Assembly: GCA_032622095.1 (NCBI GenBank)
Contig: CP136069.1
Coordinates: forward strand, 870,001 to 934,000
Source: Siphonodentalium dalli
Taxonomy: Eukaryota > Mollusca > Scaphopoda > Gadilida > Siphonodentaliidae
Length of the DNA stretch: 64,000 nucleotides
Direction of reading: 5' to 3'
The position numbers and the translations under genes were made by a program. Shown piece by piece: positions 23,455-33,828 of this stretch. A model generated the notes under the pieces. That model searched no databases and had not been told where the DNA came from. It saw nothing but the letters and a program-made list of their open reading frames with translations. Positions within the stretch are counted from its first letter, which is position 1, and every line of letters starts with the position of its first letter.

Positions 23455-25436
23455 CTTTCTCATGAGAAGTTGTTAGAATCTTATAAGAATCTCATGAGAA
23501 GCATATTAGAAAGATATGCAAAGCAGAGAAATCTAACATGAACCTTGTGAGAACATGTTAGAAATCAATTTTCTAACCAAGGGTCTTATGTGAGAAAAAT
23601 TTCTCACGTGAGAAATATGAGATCTCGTAAGAAATGCAGACTTTGAAATATTTCCACTGAACCGATAGTATATTTTTCTAAGTTGCAAATTCTAATTTGA
23701 GTTCTCATGAGAAAAATAGACTTTGAAATTATCATCCTTCAAGTAAGTTTTAAAAAAATTTCGGGGTTAAGAAATTTTCACGTGATTTCTTATGAGGAAT
23801 GCACACTTTGAAATTTTTTCACAAAAACTTATTGGATATTTTCAAAGTCAGAAATTCTCACGTTAGATCTCATAAGAAATACAGACTTTAAATTGTGTAC
23901 GTGGTCTCCAATTCCAGAAAAGTAAGCCAAGTGTGATTTTCTTACATGAGAATATGTTAGAAATAGGGTAGATATTTTAAAGTCAGATTTCAATGGTGGG
24001 TAAAATGATTTAATCTAGAACATGTGGTCTTGAGAAATCTGATCTGGTGTATGCTGGAGAATTCAAAATATAAAATGCGCCAAAACAGTTACTGGAGTTA
24101 ACCTGTACATGTCAGTTGCTGTGCATGATTTAGACTGTAAATTATCTTTATATCTGTGCTAGAAGCTTAAGTTGTGTTATATTCACGAGAAGGGGAACAT
24201 GGAGTTATATTTATTGTTTTATTTGTGGATATTCTTTAATGATAAGTTCCACAACATGGAATACACATTATACTAGGTAAGTGTAATATTTATATAAATG
24301 GCAGAGGGCTTTAGGCATCGCGTCATGCATCTGGCATCATGGCAAGATTTATGGCATGTGGTCTCTTGTGTTGCCTTTACTGCAGGTTCTAATATGTAAT
24401 TTATCAACCAGGTAGACTACATGCAGTATACATGTGTATATATTAAAGTTGATTTAAATTTGATTTTCAAATATTTTAAATTATATTTCTAGAATAAATA
24501 ATGATGGCCCATATCACATCAAATAAACTTCTGTTATTGTTAATTGATTCTAAGACAGAGTAAATGTTCAAATCTATTTGAACAAAATGAATGAATTTTA
24601 GGAAATAAACAATTTATGGCAGTTTTCATTGTTTCATGGAAGTGATTTTTACAGTTATTTGGAATATTCCACGGAGCAGTTAACATGTTGCAGTGTACAC
24701 ATGCACACATGTTGAACAGCAATTGAAAAATTGGTTGATAAAATATTAAGAAAAGTTAAGTTGAAGTTTAGTGTGAGAATACAGATCTGTATTTGTACAA
24801 TATAGATTCATCGCACACACAAATGCCTCTAAGATCAGGGACCCCAGAAGCAGAAAATGGCAAGGGGGCAAAAGCAGTCCGAAAGCCTGGAAATTCTCAA
24901 TGACAGTGTTTGTTATTTTATAACCTTAAAAAGATGATAAATGACAGTGTTAAATTGTTAATGATACCAAAATGAATTTGGTAGCACATAGATTTGTTTG
25001 AATTAGATAGTCCTTATTTGTTATACTGGTCATTATATTTTGAAATATATAGAACAGGAATTTTTTCTTATATGCATGAAAAAAGGATTTTTCTCGCGAG
25101 AGAAATGATTCTTTCTCACGTGAGAAATGATTCATTCTCACGTGAGAAATGATTCTTTCTCATGTGAGAAATTATTCTTTCTTACGTGAGAAATGATTCT
25201 TTCTTACGTGAGAAATTATTCTTTCTTACGTGAGAAAAAATTATTTCTCACGTGAGGTTTTTAATATGCAAATTAGCAAGATTTTTTCTCACGTGAGAAA
25301 AAATTCTTACGTGAGGATAGATTCTTTCTCATGTGAGAAAAAATTCTTATGAGATCTTGCTAATTTGCATATTAAAAACCTCACGTGAGATTCTAACGTG
25401 AGAATCTAACGTGAGATTCTCATGAGAATTATGTTA
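23455..25436. mobile_element. Word-repeat (foldback-like) element, CTCACGTGAG family
   Basis: The palindromic word TTCTCACGTGAGAA and variants (TCTCATGAGA, TCTTACGTGAGA) fill both flanks, about 23455-23960 and 25085-25436, while the centre (24000-25080) is free of them. The right arm contains a perfect 36-bp inverted repeat at 25247-25282 and 25354-25389 (starts CTCACGTGAGGTTTTTAATA). Exact termini and target duplication were not found. No ORF of transposase type. CACGTG is also the canonical bHLH E-box, but that may be incidental. Confidence 0.6.
25247..25389. repeat. Perfect 36-bp inverted repeat
   Basis: Arms 25247-25282 and 25354-25389 are exact inverses, separated by 71 bp that itself contains further CACGTG-type words. 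Confidence 0.92.
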
Positions 25437-25650
25437 GGACATTTTGGTAAGGGGGAGTACAGGTTGACCAAGTCTGATCATTCGTAAGTAAAATCGTTGG
25501 GTCAACATTTAAACGTACATTGCCACCCGTCCACAAACATTTTGCCCCATGCAGAGTGACACTCCCATCCCATTGCAAGACCTGATTTAGTTTATGAACA
25601 CTTTGCAATGATTGAACCAGCTTATCTGAACATCTGGGTATGATATACTG
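25437..25650 (-). CDS. Possible short coding exon, unrecognised
   Basis: Minus-strand reading after a TTTATATTTATGCAG acceptor-like site: RCSDKLVQSLQSVHKLNQVL then QWDGSVTLHGAKCLWTGGNV, RLNVDPTILLTNDQTWSTCT and PPYQN. Amino-acid use looks protein-like and the reading stops exactly where the CTCACGTGAG element begins, as if the element inserted into it. It may instead be a chance ORF. No family assigned. Confidence 0.25.
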
Positions 25651-26575
25651 CATAAATATAAATGGGAAGAGAGAATGCATATGGATATACATTAAAATTT
25701 ATTCATTGACTGTTTGGAACAACTTAGAACCTCGAGTGAAACAAAAAATGCATTAACATTCTGATCAAATGACGAGAATAAATAGGTAGAAGTTTTCTGT
25801 TATAATTATCTTGTAAATTTTCCAAAGCCAGCGATAAACGCATATTATAAATTTAACCCCTTCAATTTCCTTTGTAATCATTCTTTTTATGTAAATAACA
25901 TTTATTTGAACACAACAGGGTCGAGGATTAGAGTCTTCCCTCATTTTGGGTGGTGTTCATTTAGATGAAAACAAGGAGAGGTGTGACACCTGTCCTTAAC
26001 ATGGCAATATGTTGCAATGACCAATGAGAATCAGTTTTAGTTAGTGGGCGTGGTTTAAGGCATGACTTGTGATTTTGCAGTAAAAATATCAGAAAATTCT
26101 GCCATTGCTCTATGGACTGTAGTTCTATTCACATCTATCCATACGGTAGGTTTACTATTAACTGACGTTTCTCTTTTCGTCTAAAATAAAACATAAATTA
26201 GTTTAAAATAAAGTATTTTCAATGTATAGATTGTTCATAAAAAGTCTTGAGACCCAATTAAAATTGTCAAACAACCTTTTGTATAACCATTTCTAAAAAG
26301 TTATCATAAATGGGTCTGTGAACTGAATTAATATTTTATGTTGATCATTCAGTATACCTGCAGACGGAGATCCCTATTTGTATGTGATAATGGTTAATGG
26401 TATTACGACATGATAGATAACAGATTAACCCGCACCAAATTCACCCTTGACGTTCCCCCTTGTTTTCATCGCCAGTTCTAGACGATTCAGGTATGTGGCA
26501 TTTGCAAATGCCAATATGATAATCTTGCATAGCTCATGGTTGATGGTATGTATTTTGAATGATTTATGAGTGGCC
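25651..26575. other. No recognised feature
   Basis: AT-rich DNA with no supported gene. Confidence 0.5.
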
Positions 26576-26643
26576 CCCAGAATGCCAGATGATGCTATGT
26601 TAGGTTCATTCGTCGTTGAGAGTGCATCATCTGGTGTTCTGGT
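26576..26643. repeat. Short palindrome, second family
   Basis: Arms CCAGAATGCCAGATGATGC and GCATCATCTGGTGTTCTGG around a ~30-nt loop. The ORFs 26425-26673 and 26570-26803 simply read through it. Confidence 0.7.
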
Positions 26644-27245
26644 GCTCTTCTTGTCATTTCTCACAGGGTACAAAATGACTCAAGACCAAATCGGGTTGGA
26701 GTTGGTAGGGTACGAAAATGCGAGGGTACGAAATGACTGTAACCCGTCAGTTCCGGTATGCACTTTCGTTCAGCGTCTGTATTCTTGCAAAAATATAAAA
26801 TAAAGGTGGCCTCTAAAATTCCTTATTGATATCCCAACAAGATGGAGACGTTTTATACATCTCTATACTTTTATACACATATGTATAGAGAGAGAGAGAG
26901 AAAATCTTTTATTAACGTGACATGTGCATCTACAATACATAAATATATTACATAAACAAATAATGATATTGCACCCGGCCACATGGGGCCTATAAGTCAC
27001 GCTTATAGTATGTAATTGCATTGCGTGTGATGTTATGTTCAGAGGCATTGCATTAAAAATTCTTGAGATTATCGTTCATCCGTGTCTATATATCGGGAAA
27101 ACACATATATATCATGAGAGTGATCGTTAACAATTATATACAATATGGAGTTTACCATTCCAATAGTTATTTATAGAGACAATTTTTTCTTTTCATAAAG
27201 GCCTCAAAAAGGAATTTTGCTAACTGACGTGGATATGAAATTATT

Positions 27246-28167
27246 TCAGTCATTGTTATTTTCATCAGTACTAGAAATACCAACGGGAATATAATTCAGG
27301 AGCCGGGACCTTAAGTGTGTGTACAGCGGGCAGCGCAAAAGAAAGTGGCTTTCATCCTCTATTTCTTGCAGGTCGCACAGAGTACAAATTCGTTCATCAA
27401 CTTTCTCATTTCGAAATCTGCCAGTTTCTATTCTCAGTGGAAGTATTGCGCAAGGAAATTGAGCCAAGATCGATCGGTGCAATTTGTCAATGTTCATACT
27501 GATATATTTCTCAGTTTCATAGATTTTCTACATGTTTGGATACCAATTTCGCCTTCTTTTGCTAATAGCGGACAAAATTGATGGATGCCAAGGAAATACA
27601 TGAATGCTCTGTTTTGAACCATGTCTATACAAGGGTATTTCCTGTATCCCCAGACACCAGATGCATAATCCATAATTGAGCTAAAACAGTTTTGGAAAAA
27701 TTTAACCAAAAGTTTTGAAACATATGTCCTTATATGTGTGAACATTTGATATAATGGCCCCGAGGGATCTACCATTCTACCTGCTGACTTTGATAGAGTT
27801 TCAGCTGTCATTTCGAAACTACCAAACTCATGGAAAATAACACCAAGATATTTATATTGATCAGTCATGTTTACAGCTTGATTTTCGAAAATGAAACTAT
27901 AATTAGTTCTTTGAATGTGTTTCTTTCTAAAATGGACAACTTTAATTTTTTCTAAATTAACTGTCATGCGCCATTTTCTACACCAGTTTTGAACTGTTTT
28001 CAAAATTGTTTGCGTATCAGTTTCTGACTCAGCCATTAAAGCAATGTCATCAGCATACATAAGCGAAGATATCTTGAATTCCTCTAGATTCACTCCAATT
28101 TCTAAATGTTTAATATCTGAAATAAGATTGTTAACGAATATGTTAAAGAGTGTCGTGGATATATATA
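27246..28167 (-). pseudogene. LINE reverse transcriptase, C-terminal half and zinc-knuckle tail
   Basis: Continues directly from the other half: TTLFNIFVNNLISDIKHL, then the catalytic YADDIALMAESE (motif C, with its Asp pair), WRMTVNLEKIKVVHFRKK, YKYLGVIF, and near 27600 AFMYFLGIHQFCPLLAKEGE. A frameshift near 27495 leads into the C-terminal frame: DKLHRSILAQFPCAILPLRI, ICTLCDLQEIEDESHFLLRC, stop near 27246. The family function is target-primed reverse transcription of LINE RNA. Both catalytic Asp of YADD are kept, but stops and frameshifts elsewhere abolish function. Confidence 0.88.
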
Positions 28168-28312
28168 CCCTTACCGAAATCACAAGCCCTCGGTAAGCAT
28201 TCAGGAAGGATTCGAATGCTTACAAATGAAGACTTAAATGAATCCTTATCTCAATCAATGCAATGGGCCAGTTACAGGCAAAATAAGCACTCGAAACAGA
28301 ATTTAGCCCTCA

Positions 28313-28411
28313 ATAGGGCCGACTTATTTAAATGAGCTAAGTACTCCCATAAGCACTCGAAGGCTTATTAAGCCTTCGAGGGTTTAGCTCATTTAAATAA
28401 GTCGGCCCTAT
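28313..28411. repeat. Perfect 28-bp inverted repeat
   Basis: Arms 28313-28340 and 28384-28411 are exact inverses (begin ATAGGGCCGACTTATTTAAA), separated by 43 bp that contain a smaller AAGGCTTATTAAGCCTT palindrome. Confidence 0.92.
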
Positions 28412-29417
28412 AGAAGGCTTGTTGGTTCCCGTAAGCACTCGAAGGCTAAATAAGACTTCATAATTTGCATATAAGGCTTCGAAGGCTTATATTTAAGGCT
28501 TCGAAGCCTTATATGCAAATGATGAAGGCTTAAATGAAGCCTTACGAACCATGTCTCGAATCCTTAAATTGGTCCCCGAATGCTAAAGATTATGGTGAAA
28601 TGATGGTCTGTTTTCATAGAGTTACCTATACTGCATGGAAATGAGGGATAACTCTATGCAGGATGCATGGGAATATGGGTGGTGTCATCAAAATTGGATA
28701 TCCATTCTGGAGATGCTAGAAATAACAAAACAATTATGAAGTGATAACAATTTTATATTTGTGAAATGAACAATTTTGAGTATATATGTATATCAAGAAT
28801 TTATGTTAGCTGTCACTATCATGTCCATGTTTAATGCAATTTGATTTCTGTACTCTCAGGCTCCGTGTAGGTCACCCCTTAAGCTAATAAATTGTTTAGG
28901 ATATATGTCAATTCCACTGGCGATGCATGTAGTCTCAGACTTCTTTTCTGGGAGTCGTTTTCAAATTCTGAAATGAGAAATAGTAAACAAATTTTAAATT
29001 ATGTTTACATCAGAAATAACTGAAATGATATTATTTGTTTCAGAAAATGAGTTATGTGAATGATACAGTTGTTTGTAAATATATCAAAATTGTATTGGAC
29101 TGAATATTAATATTTTTAGCTAGCATTGAACTATTAAAATGCCCAAAAAATGATATTCATGGTGATGTTTTTTGTGGATTTAACATCTGATAAACCAACC
29201 TTTGAGTGATAATCAGTTTATGATATCAAAATGCAGGCATATCCAAAATTGAGATTAGATAGCTGATTAGATATTCTAAATGTGTGCATTAACTGGAAGG
29301 AAATGGTTCAAATAATAAGAAAATAAGATATCCAATTTATAATATAATGCTAGTTTTACAATGCTAATAACTTACTTTTTGCATTAATTCCCTTTGCTGT
29401 CATTTTCTTGTTAAATA

Positions 29418-30735
29418 GGAAATCATTGGACCATGCAGCGATATGGTCTCATATAGGTTCCTATATCAATATTGCTCCTATAGGATATACATCCAACATG
29501 GCGGCGCGTCCCGTATCCAATCACGTGATTAAGAACGCTCTATATTACTAGTTTTTGGAACCCATTGGCTCCCCTGCATTTAAATTACCATAGGTTCAAA
29601 CAAGACGTGTATAATGTACTTGTTCAATATGCCAACATTATCTTCCTCTGAAATTGATGTTACCATGCATGTATATACTACTAATTAATTAATTATGAAT
29701 AATAAATAGATTATGTACACTGAAAATTCATAAAACACCAGAAGTCCACACAACCTTTTTAGTATTTACCCAAATATCAATTCATGCCGTTAATTGTCAA
29801 CAGATGGAGATTGTCAGTTTAAAAATCAATGCACAAAATTGAGCAGTAATTATTTTAAAGAAAAATTATGATACCATGCATCTATTTAATGCTGAATTTT
29901 TAAAATAACAGTTAAATAGATGGTATAATTATTTTCTTTGCTGACCCCAACATTATTTTTGTAACTCCATGCAAATTGTAATGCTGACAATTAATTGACC
30001 TGTATCTGTCAGGCAACCTCAGCAAAATTTCATATTTTTTGGAGACCTGTCAATTTAAAATGTTATTAACTATAAATTAAATTGCCAGTGATTTATAATA
30101 CTTAAATTACGAATAAAGTATAAATATAAACATCATCCTATATGTTATAATTTGATAAAATAAATGCAAAGTATTTTCTCACCTGAATTTAAACTATAAG
30201 TAAATAATCCTGCATGTGACATAAAGAAAACCAATATAAACCATATGACTTCCCATTGTGAGCCATCCAAAGTTTGTGAAATTTGAGAAAATTCCATCTG
30301 GTCTCAATTTGCATTGAGGGAAAGTCAGGGTGATTACATAACAGGTACTCATAGACACAGAGTGAAGCAGTTGTCCCAATTAAATAGTAGGATTGATTAC
30401 AATGTTAAAGTGATTTATTACTGGCAATGAGATGAATCAGACTTATACAGGGATGTGGCTAGAGGGTCTCCATTGGTACCTTGGATGATATAGACTAGCT
30501 GTTTTGAATTATCAGTGGGCCAACACATCTTGAGAAAAATATAGAGATCTTGAGAAAATTGCAAAATCTCCTATAAAATTATTTATTGCTTTAGGTTGTC
30601 TCAAAATGTTCTTATCCATGGCAATTTTCCTATAGGAAATACGGTCCTATAATTTTCCTAATGTGAATCGTCATTTCCAATATGAATTTCCTATAGGTTC
30701 CTATATGACATTTCCATATGGGGTCCTACAAGTTG
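29418..30735. mobile_element. Nested word-repeat element, CCTATAGG family
   Basis: CCTATAGG, ATATAGGTTCCTATAT and TAGGAAAT words cluster at about 29418-29490 and again at 30628-30735, with a word-free 1.1-kb centre. It lies within the 28168-31392 element, so it is probably a later insertion. Exact termini and target duplication not resolved. Confidence 0.5.
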
Positions 30736-31208
30736 AAAAATTATTAATTGTATTAATTATTTAATTAATTTTAATTTATTAAAATTCGGATTAAACCACA
30801 ATATTTACACCATGTGAAACTTGACAAATTCTGAATATTTTCAAATGTATATTGCCAAACAAATTGTTAAAACTACAAATTTGCCATATAATTATTAATT
30901 TTTCCATATATTTCTCCATGTTGGACTTGGTTAATTTGCAGCTTCAGATCAGAACAGTTTTGTATTGAAATATTCTAAGTCGAGCATCGAGGGCTAAGAG
31001 GCCAACAATATATTGAAGCCTTAATTTGAATGCTGATTTTAGAGTCATATGTCTGGCTGAAGTCTAAATTTGATTAGTTAACAGAAAATGTTAGCCTTCG
31101 CCACAAGCCCTCATTTTCCAGAGTGCTTATGTGGGAAACCTAAGGATTCGATTCCTTATCGAGTGCTTATACCTGCACTGCATCTTAATCACTCGAGTCC
31201 TAAGCGAT

Positions 31209-31350
31209 GCATTCGAGTCCTAAGCGAGTGCTTACTGTGATCGATATAAGCACTCGAGTCCTAAGCGAGTGCTTACTGTGATCGATATAAGCACTCGAGT
31301 CCTAAGCGAATGCTTATTGTGATTGACATAAGCACTCGAATCCTTGGCGA
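31209..31350 (+). repeat. 41-bp tandem repeat, about 3.4 copies
   Basis: Unit begins GCACTCGAGTCCTAAGCGAG; copies start at 31250, 31291 and 31332, with a partial one from about 31211. Each unit can form a GCACTCG/CGAGTGC stem. Confidence 0.9.
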
Positions 31351-31392
31351 ATCCTTGTTGAAGGCTTATTAAGCCTTCATGCTCGGTAAGGG

Positions 31393-32040
31393 TAGACTGT
31401 CGCCTTGTTTTACACCAAAGAAACATCTGAAAGGTGCTGATATGTTGCCATTTATTCGAACACGCGAAAAAGTGTTCTGATACATGCTTTTGATAGACTG
31501 GTACATGCTTCCATCCAAGCCACCCTTAAGTAGCTTAAATAGCAGCATGTCCGATCAACGTAATCAAAGGCTTTTCTAAAGTCTATAAAAGTTGTAAAAA
31601 TTGTTTTTTTTGCCTCTTATAAGAGCTGATAACATAAAGATATTATCCAAACATTATCAAACAGGTCTAAAGCCATTCTGTTCATCTTCTAGAATTTCAT
31701 TCATTTCTAAATATTCAATCAATCTATTATTCAATAAACAACTGTAAAGTTTGCTACATGTAGGCATCAGAGATATTCCTCAGTAATTTAATAGGATTCT
31801 GGGATCACTACTCTTATCCTTTGGTATAGGGCATATCAGAGATTGCCTCCACACTGAGGGAAATATGCCTGTACCAAATATAAAGTTAAATAAATTGTGT
31901 AGAACTGGTTTAACACTTTCACATTTTAGACATTCGTATGGGATGTTATCTGGGCCGAAAGACGTTTTATTCTTGGCATTCATTAGAACTTGGGAAATTT
32001 CCTCAATGGTAATGGGTCTATTTACTCTCCGATTAGTTTC
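31393..32040 (-). pseudogene. LINE reverse transcriptase, N-terminal half
   Basis: Reads NRPITIEEISQVLMNAKNK, TSFGPDNIPYECLK, GIFPSVWRQSLICPIPKDK, then NY followed by TGA where most LINEs have Trp or Arg, then GISLMPTCSKLYSCLLNNRL and DEQNGFRPV with two stops. The catalytic motif A is FIDFRKAFDYVDR at about 31560-31600. The next stretch (LLKGGLDGSMYQSIKSMYQN, then TFSRVRINGNISAP) runs into GVKQGDS, where the insertion begins. The frame is kept across most of the block with a frameshift in the A-run near 31605. Confidence 0.8.
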
Positions 32041-32050
32041 ATATATATGT

Positions 32051-33828
32051 GTGTATATGTGTCCAGGGCCCTGGGGTATGGTAGCAGGGTAAATCTGGGC
32101 TGAGGAAATGGGACCCTAAATATTAAAATCAACTGACGGTTCAACAGGGGAAATTTTGGCTAGGGGAATGAGGGGATCCCATGCCGGTATAGCGGAAACC
32201 CTGACTATGGGCAACTCACATATGTAAGAGAATGCATTGGCACAGGGTTTTTCAGAAAATTTCAGGATGCTCCAGTAATGGAAGGGTTAAGATATCCTTA
32301 TGGAGCCTCTCACAGATGTGAGTAGGCGACACCCAGCTATACAAGATGCCACATGTATGGGGCTAACTGCAGGTAGTGACTCACCTGTGCCTTCTGAGGA
32401 ACGGGAGTGCATCTTGGAATCATGTCCCCCATTGGTGTTGGAGACAGAAATACATTGCTAAAGGTTTCTGTGGGGTCTCTGAGGAGTTACTGAAACAGAA
32501 ATCCATTGCTAGAGGCTTCTGTGGGATGTCTGAGGAGTTACTGAACAGAAATCGATTGGAATAATGTCCTCCATTGTTAGAGGCTTCTGTAGGAATACAA
32601 GCTCAGACAAAGTTGAGACCAGCCAGAGAGACAGACAGACAGACAGACATATCCCCATAACTTCAGCATATAAATAACAGTGCAAACATCGACATCGCGG
32701 CTTCAAGTTTTGCTTGAAATTTCCAATAAATTGACATCGTGGCTTGGAGTTTTTGCTTGATATTTCCAATATATTGTGTATATATAGCTCATACAATCAA
32801 CATAGTTTTTGTTGGAGATTTCCATTTAAATCAACCCATACGATCATTTTTGATATTGGTTGATTTTTAAGTACTTTTGGAGGAATTAAATCTCTATTTT
32901 TCAATGCTTTGACCTTTTCCAATGTTTACTATCAAGTTTTAATTAAACTTTGGTATCTTACTGGACCATCATCGGTAATTCTACTGTAACAGTAATGTTT
33001 ACATAACAATGGTTTTGACATGCAAAATCTAATCATTGGAGAATTATTAATACTGAATATTATTAATAAATAATAAATTATTAATAAATAATGTGAAGAA
33101 AATGTACCCATTGATGTTTAACAAATTTATAGTCCAGGAACATGTTTTAGAGTTATTTCCCTTCTACTGTACTTACTATGGCCTGACATTTATTCACTTG
33201 CTTCATACCAACATTTTTCTCTGTATATGTACTGGTATATATAATATCGCTTAGTCCATTGAATACCTAACTATTTCTGTTTAAATTTGATGCAACCAGA
33301 CAGCTGATGCATGGCTCGTGAAGCCTGATAAATACTTTTTGCGGATATATTGTACATATATATGTTGCTGTACGGTTGGTGGGTGGAATGATATTTATGA
33401 TGTTTACAGTAGTTTTAGTGTATTATGCATAGCTACCGGGGACATGCAAAGACTTCATATAATTCCTGAATAATGTCTGCTACTAAGTGGCGCTCCTAAC
33501 GGGAACATAGCTACTGTGGACATGCAAAGACTTAATCTAATTACAGAATGTAGTCTTCTCCCGAGTGAGGCTGCAAATGGGAACAAAAGCATCGCTGGAG
33601 CATGGCTAAATATGCCTCTATCTTTACTTGTAAAATTGTTATTAAATAAGAGGTGTAACGCATGAAAAATAATTGAGCTCTTTTCGAAACACACATACCA
33701 ACTTTCGTTCCGATAAAATAATCCAAATTGAAGTTATCGGTCAGAAACCAAATTGTTAACAGACAGACAGACAGACAGCTGAACATACAGATTAATAAGA
33801 TAATATGGACATATAATAATACTTACCC
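32051..33828. other. Dispersed repeats, no gene
   Basis: Holds repeats with 'ctcacatatgtaagagaatgca(tt/ct)ggcacagg' (32215-32250), which recur at about 37515-37670 and 55900-55935, a three-fold 'aggcttctgtgggat/gtctgaggagttactgaaacagaaatc' repeat (about 32455-32600), and GACA microsatellites at 32632-32650 and 33761-33778. The ORFs 32376-32564 and 32509-32796 are readings of these repeats. Confidence 0.6.

Larger units (their letters stand above)
28168..31392. mobile_element. TA-targeting word-repeat DNA element (3225 bp), inserted in LINE RT
   Basis: Ends CCCTTACCGA and its exact inverse, flanked by TA at 28166-28167 and 31393-31394. Removing it with one TA rejoins the LINE RT in frame between GVKQGDS and TTLFNIF, so the boundaries are firm. 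Both arms are dense in AAGCACTCGAGTCC / CGAGTGCTTA / AAGGCTT words. A perfect 28-bp inverted repeat lies at 28313-28340 and 28384-28411. The right arm holds a 41-bp tandem repeat (31209-31350). TA target and short TIR are mariner-like, but no transposase is present. Confidence 0.9.
26884..32050 (-). mobile_element. 5'-truncated LINE, interrupted by a 3.2-kb DNA element
   Basis: The minus-strand element ends 3' in AATAAAAGATTTTC and a (TC)n tail at 26884-26898. Its RT is in two blocks, 31393-32040 and 27246-28167, separated by the TA-flanked insertion 28168-31392. Net length about 1.94 kb, so it is heavily 5' truncated (no endonuclease or ORF1). RT motifs are in the usual order. The C-terminal CTLCDLQ ... 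HFLLRCPLY finger is found in CR1/Jockey/RTE-type LINEs; clade not resolved. Stops and frameshifts show it is dead. Confidence 0.85.

Noticed and set aside
25085-25440. CRISPR-like regular repeats
   Set aside because: The repeats are palindromic words with no spacers of uniform length and the genome is eukaryotic.
26425-26803. ORFs on both strands around 26.6 kb
   Set aside because: They coincide with a palindrome, so both strands stay open together; no family pattern.
31865-32092. Plus-strand 75-residue ORF
   Set aside because: Antisense of the LINE RT N-terminal half.
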